Positions 56,263 to 64,000 of a stretch of 64,000 bases of DNA are shown here, one piece after another (the stretch's first letter is position 1; each line of letters begins with the position of its first letter). The DNA is from Lentinus brumalis (taxonomy: Eukaryota > Basidiomycota > Agaricomycetes > Polyporales > Polyporaceae). The DNA lies in contig MARA01000010.1 of assembly GCA_001792895.1 (NCBI GenBank), positions 372,001-436,000 of the forward strand. The letters run 5' to 3'. Made by a program: the position numbers and the translations under genes. The notes beneath the pieces are model-generated. The model was not told the origin of the DNA. It made no database searches and worked only from the letters and a program-made list of their open reading frames with translations.

Positions 56263-58398
56263 TCAGAGGAATAGTTTGCTAGTCCTGTGCCGTCTGGCGA
56301 CGTCTGGCGCTAGACTCGAACACCTCCTTGACTTCCAGGTATCTCTGAGCACGTCGGCGCCTCTGGGTGCAGTGTGCCCGTCGACAGACAGACTGAGCCG
56401 CCTGCGCTTGCCGGGCTTTTCATCCTCCTGAGATTCATATCCGTCGTCGTCGTCGGACTCAGACTCTATACAGGTGCTCGAGAGGTCGTCCGTGGTCCCG
56501 CCCGAGCGTCGGCTGCCCAAGGGTGGACGGCTGACTTCCATGATGTCGACTGCGAGCTGCAAGCGGAGGGGCGCACCGACTGGCTGTAAGTGAGATGAAG
56601 TGAAGGACAGCTGGATGTACTTCACGGTTCGAGACATGATGTAACCGGAACTGTCTGAGGCGCGAGGTGCCAGAATCCCGGTCAGTCTGGTGCGCCCGGG
56701 CCATTCGGCGATGTGGTCGACGGTGCAGTCGTGATCATGGGTATGATCACCACGCGAAGGCGCAGAGAGAAGAGAAGCAACCTCGTCGTCGCTAAGCTCT
56801 CCGCCTGGGCACGTAACGTGAGCCCAGAGAGCACCATGGTGCGACTCGGCAGCCGCTGGCTTCTGACTGCATCGTCCGAGGGATATGACGAACTCCCAGA
56901 GTAAGTTGCGATCGGAGTACGTAGCGAGCGTCCGGAAGAGGAAGGCGGCAGGGGGATGGCCCGTCCATGGGTTCGGCAAAGCTTGGCTGTCCAACGGAAT
57001 GATCTCCTCGACTCCATCATCGCGCAATGTCTCTAGAAGAGAGGGAATATCTATGTGGAAGGGAGAAAAGAGGGAGGCGTTGACAGGATGGCCGATGTGT
57101 CGTGTGGGCGTCTCTATTGAGGGTTCCTGGGAGAGGTAGAACTCCCGCCACTCCACATGGTAGGACCGCGGTCGATGGGGAAGAACCTCCCGTATCCATC
57201 TCCGGACAGGATGATAGATCGGTCTGGTGGGATCCACTGCATCGGGACAAGCATACAGCTCGAAGCACAGCGGTCCCGCATGCAACGGGTATTCATCATC
57301 TGCTCCTGGGTCTCTCGAGCTCAGCAACAGCGCAAAGCGCTTGTGATCCACGTGAATGACGGCCATCTGAGCGAGGACGCCGTAAGGTGTGATCGCGAAT
57401 CTGGGGAGCCGCTGCATGATAGCAGTGAAGTCGGTGTTTGTACAGGGAACCTACAGCCATAGGGACGTCAGCGCTATTTACAAATCCGCTCGAGACCGGC
57501 ATACCTCGTTGCGTTCAAAGTGGCGCGGCTCCTTGAAACATATCCTCTCCGAATATAGGAAATCCCGCGGGGACATAGCGAACAAGTTGGTGCTAGGTCG
57601 AGAGTGCATCGTGCATCGTGACGATGTACATGGCTGAACGTAGTGCATATTGAACCCCCAGGCGAAGAGGGAGGTGTCAACTGACTTCTTCATGATCTCC
57701 TCCTGTAGTCTCCTGAAGGCGGACCTGCCTTCACCATAGAGCGTGGGCATGTTGATACCGAAGATGCCCATGAGGCAATAAGCTTCGTCCTCGGGCCGCG
57801 TCGTCTGACGGCGTGCCGCCCAAGACATACGCTGCGCGATGCTGATATCTTTCACGTCCTTCGCGAGCGTTAGCACCTCCTCAGGAATACCGGTAATGTC
57901 CGTGAGCATCCGCGCGAAATCGAGCTTTGTGCCCATGAGATCCCACTCCATCGAGAGGAAGAGGATGGTCGCCGGTGCGATGAGTTCCTGTAGAGTCCAT
58001 CCACGTGAGTGCCACTTGCTCGTCTTGAAACGGGTGCCATAAGAGCGAGAGGGCACGTCATGGAGGTAGACATAGCACACCCGCGCAAGCGAGTAATAGC
58101 GATACATCGAGTTGATCGCCTCAGAGAGCTCGGAACTGCTTGATTTGTCGATGCAGCACACATCGGCCCATGCCCATGCGTGCCCATGTAGTTCCGCCAG
58201 CTGACAGAATCTCTTGATCTTCTCAGACGCGTGGTCTCTCGGGTTCTTGCCCTCATGAGCGCATCGGAGGTTCTGAACGTCCGCGAAAGACTGTTCATCG
58301 CTCTGCCAAACGTGCGAGAGAATCGCGTAGCCTCCGGGCACATCCTCGGGGCGGACGAAGTACTTGAGCTCTGCGCGAGCGGTACTCAACAGCCACAT
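56263..58398 (-). CDS. HET domain (heterokaryon incompatibility) protein
   Basis: Exons 58398-57505 and 57450-56263 join to 693 aa. The HET domain fills the first ~250 residues: YAILSHVWQSDEQSF, RFCQLAELHGHAWAWADVCC (ID follows), AINSMYRYYSLARVCYVYL, SRGWTLQELIAPATILFLS, AQRMSWAARRQTTRPEDEAY then CLMGIFGINMPTLYGEG. HET domains trigger cell death when unlike fungal individuals fuse. The C-terminal ~390 residues are an agaricomycete-type extension with His/Asp-rich DHTHDHDCTVDH and an acidic/basic segment (SESDDDDGYESQEDEKPGKR). The last 25 residues (SRRCSSLAPDV...) look out of frame, and likely homologous sequence continues downstream in other frames, so the 3' end may be damaged. Confidence 0.85.
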
Positions 58399-59199
58399 CG
58401 GTGGAGTAAGACCTGGTCGCGCCTCGTCAGATGTGTTCTCTTGTAGCGTATGGAATGACGTGCCTGGTGCGAATTACGTGGGGGGCGGGGGAGGAGGAGA
58501 AGCGCCCGGTCACTGACTGGCATCCTACTATGACGCAACAAGCAGTCAAACTTCGTGAAAATCAACCAACGAGGCTTGTCTTACCACGGGGATGGGGATA
58601 GAGCTCGAGGAAGAGCATGTGCGAAGTCGTATACTTATAAGAGCAGAATTGAGCAGCACCGCCCGCTGTCTTCCGAGCGTTTACACCATTCCACCGCCTC
58701 CAGAAGCCGGTCATCAGAATATCGCTCTACCACAGGTGGCAGGCTGTACCACATACTCGAGTGTAATACCACCGCCTTCCCCTCCTCCATAATCATGTCA
58801 GTGTGGGCGATGGCGTACGATTCGACCGTGTGAGCGACATACTTACCTGAAGCCGTTCTATCGCGCAGCTGCCGTTGTCCTGGGCGCTGCATCTCCTTGC
58901 TGCTGTTCTCCTGGGACGTCAGGCTACAGGTGAGGACTGCATATCGACATGGTGGGGAAAGGAAGGGAGATGAGGCTGGCGTCTCGAGCTCATAGGTGCA
59001 GACTTGGAGTACCACGTGCCAGAGATAACAGCAGACGCTGGATCGAGATAGAGATTCTATCGAGTGCAGTAGTGCAGAGTTAGAGTACACGGTGACAGAC
59101 ATAAGAGAGCGACAGTCGCAAGATTCCGAGTGTGAGGGGACAGATATCCTATCAGAGGAATATTACGATCGAAATTGACTGGGTGCGACCGTAAGGGCG
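58399..59199. other. Intergenic region between the HET and P450 genes
   Basis: Promoter of the HET gene and 3' flank of the P450. A minus open stretch 59102-58635 shows no family. Confidence 0.45.
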
Positions 59200-61574
59200 T
59201 CACTGCTGGACCAGGGACACCTGCAGAGGCAACGCCGTACCGAGGTCCTCTCTCCCTTCGATCATCGGAACCATTCCGAACCCTGCCGGGGCCCGCCTGA
59301 TGATATGTTTCTCGGCAGAAAGTGACAACTCGAAGTTCTCGATAATCTCGGCCAGGAGAGCCTGCATCTCGATGATCCTGTATTCCGTCCGCGTCAACGC
59401 TGCCACTAGTAAGGACCCGGAATAACCAAAGACTTACGAGAACTTCCAGCCGATGCACGCCTGTACTCCAGCGGCTACAACAGCGGGTCAGCAGTGATTT
59501 CTAGAGAGCTCGACAGATGCGAGGGCACTTACAGAATGACATCCTACCGGAGAGCGGGTGATGTCAGCAGGCGATGGATGAGCGTGAAAGAATGTGGACT
59601 CACAAGTTGGCGAAAACCCCCACTTTCGTCTGCTTCCCGGTCTCTGGACGGAGCCAGCGGTCGGGGTTCCACACGTCCGCGTCCTCTCCCCATATATCCT
59701 TGATACTAGTCCAATCGCGCTGTCAGTTCTGTGACCAGTGTGTTTGTAAAAATCCGGCGACATACCGCTGGTACGCCATAAATGATGGGAAGATAACCTG
59801 ACCGGCGTGAACAGGTATCTCCGAGATAGTCTCGCCGGTGGTCGAGACGATGGGATAAGCGAGAGGTATCACGTCGTCCTTGGTCGCGACCCGAGGGAGG
59901 TATGAAACAATCGGGTGGAAACGAAGAGTCTCCTGCAGGGCGCGGAAGCCGGTTAGCAACGCTTGCGCATTAGACATACGTGGTACCAGTAGACGTACCT
60001 TGATCGCATTCATGGTGAGCGTAAGCGAGTCCAAGTCCTCCATACTGAAGCTGGCGTCGGCACGGCTCATGACGAGGGCCCGGCGATCCTGAATTTCCTT
60101 CCGCAGCCGCGTCTGATACTCCGGATGCTTCGCCAACTCGTATGTGAGGAATGTCAATGTCGAAGCCGTCGTCTCGTGTCCTGCCAGTGTAAGCGTGAAC
60201 ATCTCTGCCATGATCTCGGCATCGGAAAGGCGGGTCTGAGGGTCCGCTGACGAATTCGCTTTGACTTTCGAAGAGGTCTCTTTAGTTAGCGAGCAAATTT
60301 CATGTACGGCGTGCGCGAGGACTCACTCAAGATACTCATCACGTCCTTGCTCTTCGACACCTTCTCCACATCTATTTCGGCACGTTGCTCGCGCAAGATC
60401 TGCTTCCCGTACTCGGTGAAAAGGCCGCGCAGATCCCGGAGTCGCGTGAAGGGTTCGGCCGGAACGAAACGAAACAAGCGGAGGATGGGAATAGGAATAT
60501 AATCCCAGGTCGCTCGGAACAGAGCCACCATAGCAGAAGGCTTGTTGATGTCCGAGCTATTATCAAGCGCTATCAGCTGGCGCTGTGTGGTCTCAATTGT
60601 GAGTGCTGCTTACAAAAGGTTGTCGTACGCCTTGATGATAGGGCTGCCAGCACCCTTATCGAGGGCGCCGTATTGGTAGTCAAAGGCAGCTATAGCGGCG
60701 TCAGCCAGACCGCGCCCCACGGGGCGAACAATGAACGGACGCACCTTCACCGATAATGTCCATGGTGGCACGGGAGAGCCATTTGTTGACTACCATGCTC
60801 ATTCGCTCAGCACCTGAGAGGTCGGTCTTCCATTGCTCTACCATCTGTGAGGGGGAGTATCGACATGGCAGAACATCATAGATCGGGCGACGACTTACTT
60901 TCGTGCCGATGCGCTGGAACAGAGGCAGGAACGTTCGCAGATGCGCAGCGCTGAATGCCGGATTCATGATCTTGCGATGGCGCTGGTGGTCCCTACCTAC
61001 GGGACAATCAGACTCCACGATTGGTACGCACAAAGAGGCTACATACCGAGAGAGACGGCAATCCCGGGGCCGGTCATGATCTCTGCCATTATATTCGCGG
61101 ACGTCCTCTTCGTGTAGTTGTACGCAGACTTGTGATAGATGTGTTGGAGCGCCTAGGAATGATGCATGAGCTGGAACCATCGATACAAGGGGTGACAAGA
61201 TACACATACCTTAGGATCGGCCGTCATGAGGACGTGAATCTGGATTTTGGAGATCAGACCGGTTCAGAACATATACGAACAAGCGTAGCATGACTTGCCC
61301 CGAATTCTCCACGGATCCTCCAAGTCGGACCATACGTGCGCAACCATTCGAACTCCAAGTCGCCGACCTCGTTCTGCGAGCTGATAGAATGCTCGTGTCC
61401 TAGACACATAATGGATGAGTGACAACTGCACCGGCCGAAGAATGTTGACTTACCGAGGAGAAATGAGGGCGAGGGTGGTCCACGGACACGCTGGATTGGC
61501 TTAGGCCTAATCAGATGGATAAGGCCAGCTGATACAGTGATGATGACGAGAGCTACGAGAGCGAAAGTGAGCAT
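59200..61574 (-). CDS. Cytochrome P450 monooxygenase
   Basis: Fourteen exons, minus: 61574-61454, 61399-61299, 61239-61210, 61152-61047, 60996-60899, 60844-60745, 60689-60614, about 60582-60327, 60279-59999, 59932-59766, 59705-59604, 59543-59533, 59474-59438, 59377-59200; about 550 aa. ER anchor MLTFALVALVIITVSAGLIH, then a Pro-rich hinge. Helix C RDHQRHRKIMNPAFSAAHLR, helix I MFTLTLAGHETTASTLTFLT, ExxR in ETLRFHPIV, PERF-like NPDRWL, and heme Cys in FSAGVQACIGWKF, where Gln replaces the usual Arg. Intron 2 is GC-AG (GGG/GCAAGT). Exon 12 is 11 nt. Exon 7 ends in phase 2 while exon 8 needs phase 0, so one nucleotide seems missing at the TTTT before the donor. The ATG at 61574 is preferred to the upstream TTG. 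Substrate unknown. Confidence 0.87.
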
Positions 61575-63347
61575 AGCGGGCAATGAGCGAGTTTAGTGAA
61601 ATGTGGCTCAACGATGAAGGAGCGAGGTTGTGATGTGAACACATAGACTACCTCGAGTCGTGAAGACTTTATGTGGAACCCATATTTGTCTATCGCTGAC
61701 TCGCCACGTCAGCTGTGCTCCGTCGCTGCGAGGAGCGAAGGGCAGCGGGGGACGGATCGGCCGGGAGGGACACAAGTTGATCAGTAGGCATTACGAGTTC
61801 GACGGGTCTGAACCACCTCGTCTCACACGCCATAAGACGGTATGACGACCAGTTTCCCCGAGAAGTGCAGTACGCGTCTTCTGTCCCGGAACCACGGCCC
61901 ACGCGCGGCAGAAGGTAATATGGGTATCAAATATCAAGCAGACCAGTGTCGTCAAAGACGATATCACCCATTGACGTTCGCTATCCGAGTATGCAGATAC
62001 ATGGCGGCTCGTTGCGAGGGAGCAACAGAAGCAGCGAGTCGTGGCACGGTGACAGAGCAGCATGCCGTACAAATCCCGCTGTGTCATCAGCGACGTGTTT
62101 AAGTGTGTTGATTGGAATCCAGGAGCTTTCTGCATCAGCAGACTGAATGTAGGCTCACCTACATCGGATGACTGCCATGATCAGTGCAGCGAGTCGCTCT
62201 TGAGTGACCCTAAGGCTAGCTCAGGCCCGATTATCAACGCGAGCGCACAGAGTTCGGCGCACTAAAGCACTGGCAAGAAGCAATACTAGATGTCCCAGTC
62301 ATGCTCTCCGGTATTACGATGGCACAAAACTTGCAAAGTTGGGGATGGTTACAGTTGTCAGAGGAGGTTCGGAGCAAATTGGCCGTCCCGATAAGCGCTT
62401 GATAGCCAGTTTGGGAAACCGCCACCTCTTGCACAGCCTTTGAATCGCATGGTTTGTTTTGTGTGTTACGATCAAGTTGCTGCTTTCTCAATCTGTTCGC
62501 CTGTCGACCTATCTGTGAATCAATCATCTTGCGGCTCATTATATCGAAGAATACTCGACATGCGATGTCCACGGAAGTTCAGCGCTCAAAAATCAGCGCA
62601 CGAACTACTTATAACACTGACTATGTAGTAAGGGAAATGCGACGGACGCACCAATATGGTCGAATCATATCGGGAGTCTCTCGCAAGAGCCAAACAATGC
62701 AGTTTCTTGTGGATCCGTTACGCTCTGGCCCACTCGCAGCGGTGCCAACATGAGTACATCGTTATTCCGTTGGACGCACCACCAATCATCTGCACACGAC
62801 ACGGTCCCACTGTATCGCCTGCGTGTTCACCCTTTCTGTAAAGTACGTGCACGTGCAGGTACGTCACCCCTCAATTGACTGCCGCTCTGCGTGTACTTGC
62901 TTGTTGCAACGCCGGTACGTGCTCATTCATAAACTGTTGCCCTCTTGCTGACCAACGCTCGTTGGCATACTGAGATATTCCGCCATCTTACCTGCACTGA
63001 GATGTGTTCGGTACTCGTCCGAGATGGTACTGCCGGAACCTTCAGGGAGTATTTGATCGTGCGTCAAGCCACACCCTTTCCGGAACCTTGCACGAGATGC
63101 TGTGCAATCAATTAGCCAAGGTTCAAAGCGTCATTGTTCTGCGTTGCGCAATGGCCCGGTGGCTCTTTCCGGGAACACCAATGCGGCATACCAGCCGGGC
63201 AAAGCGCTGCCAAATCGCTCACGCCATTCAAGTTTAAAGGCGGACAATGACATGGGGCAGGTATATAAGGGGCCGTGTCCCCTAGGTAGACGACATCTTC
63301 ACTTCACCCTCTCCACTTCTCTCATCAGCTCAGCCGCGCCGCCCAGC
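61575..63347. other. Intergenic region
   Basis: Upstream of the P450 (-) and of the edge gene (+). No exon recognised in 1.8 kb; the only clear signal is the TATA box at 63262. Confidence 0.45.
63262..63269 (+). promoter_or_regulatory. TATA box of the edge gene
   Basis: TATATAAG, followed by a CT-rich initiator stretch, 86 nt before ATG 63348. Confidence 0.65.
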
Positions 63348-64000
63348 ATGCGCTCTCGTCCTCCGAACCTCCTTCGCACCACTCTTCTCTCGCGCCTCTC
63401 TCACAGACAAACTTCTCAAGCATCGCTCGCCGCACCGGGAACGACGAGGTGAGATTGTCATAACTCCGTGATGGGCGTCGTCGCTCACAGCGGTCGAGCA
63501 GCCACCCTGTGCGACATCGGTACTGAAGAGCGGAGAGTACCGTGAGTCAAGCTTGACCTCATCTGGTGGTGTACGTTGACGTTAACTGCATTCGTCGCAG
63601 AGACTCAAGGTCCATGGCCGCCCCACAGGTCTCAACAAGTGGGTCTAGGGTGGCGTGGTCGTGCTGCTACTTTTGTGTGCGGTCGGTTTAGAGGTTGGCT
63701 TTTGACGTACCAGGGACGAAGGTTCGTGCATGTGTTCATATGCTTTATCTGTGTGGTCACGTCTGACGCCATGCGTAGGACGACCTGCGCCCTCATGGTG
63801 GGTTACAGAGAGCTTCCACTGGGAGTACTACGGTATGGTGAGTGAGCTGCAGACTCTCTAGGGATATCAAGCGTCACGAATTCTTGTTGCAGAGCTCCCT
63901 CCCACTTGGAGGGTGGCCTGGCTACGCGGACTGGACGGCGGACATCCACACCGGCCCCATCAGTTCCATGGCCATCCAGATTCGCGGCGGTATTCAAGCA
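63348..64000 (+). CDS. 5' part of an unidentified gene, possibly mitochondrial; cut by the window edge
   Basis: A TATA box and CT-rich leader precede ATG 63348. The first exon (to about 63449, donor GTGAGA) gives MRSRPPNLLRTTLLSRLSHR and continues basic and Ser/Thr-rich without acids, like a mitochondrial presequence. Middle exons are short and uncertain. Near the edge the sequence reads FHWEYYGM, then after an intron (about 63840-63892, ending TTGCAG) SSLPLGGWPGYADWTADIHT and GPISSMAIQIRGG, which looks like ordered protein running out of the window. I recognise no family. The first exon and the last piece are the best supported parts. Confidence 0.45.

Noticed and set aside
1..64000. tRNA, rRNA, CRISPR arrays, operons, Shine-Dalgarno sites
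   Set aside because: I looked for tRNA B-box-like GGTTCGA and repeat-spacer patterns and found none; intron-rich eukaryotic genes make bacterial features inapplicable.

Overview
This window is nuclear DNA of a filamentous basidiomycete, most likely an agaricomycete. Genes are split by many short GT-AG introns of about 47-90 nt, coding sequence is GC-rich, and the families fit: a P5B ATPase, BTB proteins, a HET-domain protein, a Zn2Cys6 regulator, a P450 and S/T-rich secreted proteins. I see no rRNA, tRNA or CRISPR. All coordinates come from reading the sequence by eye; splice sites were chosen so that phase and family motifs agree.

Layout. 0.2-7.2 kb: a Golgi SNARE (BOS1) and a 17-exon P5B ATPase (YPK9/ATP13A2 type). 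7.8-9.2 kb: an S/T-rich type I membrane protein. 9.8-18.2 kb: one metallo-beta-lactamase (MBL) fold gene carrying two insertions, a ~0.58 kb inverted-repeat element in intron 2 and a 6,380 bp Ty3/Gypsy chromovirus in exon 4. 18.5-19.4 kb: MIA40. 19.4-22.0 kb: no convincing gene. 22.0-27.2 kb: an Arf-GEF (Sec7 plus PH-like). 27.9-29.0 kb (-): BTB/POZ protein. 30.3-34.8 kb: a degenerate pepsin-fold membrane protein and an unknown single-pass membrane protein. 35.4-36.3 kb: a second, unrelated MBL hydrolase. 37.7-42.3 kb: a 20-exon Zn2Cys6 transcription factor with several microexons. 43.4-44.1 kb: a small membrane protein. 45.1-45.5 kb (-): an orphan kinase N-lobe. 47.5-51.1 kb (-): a charged, proline-rich protein and a Cys-rich membrane protein. 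51.9-55.2 kb: two related single-pass membrane proteins in tandem. 56.3-58.4 kb (-): HET-domain protein. 59.2-61.6 kb (-): cytochrome P450. 63.3 kb to the edge: 5' part of an unidentified gene.

The most informative locus is 9.8-18.2 kb. The chromovirus has 259 bp LTRs differing at two CpG-type sites, a TTGAC target duplication, a primer-binding site matching its own predicted mRNA 5' end (self-priming as in Tf1), a GGGAAAA -1 slippery heptamer just before the gag stop, and a C-terminal chromodomain. Removing the element and one duplication copy gives a 365-codon MBL reading frame in perfect phase, so the insertion looks young.

A caution. Four otherwise intact coding regions (retroelement pol, Arf-GEF, the 47.5 kb gene, P450) each need one extra nucleotide to stay in frame. 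They may be real lesions or single-base deletions in the assembly.
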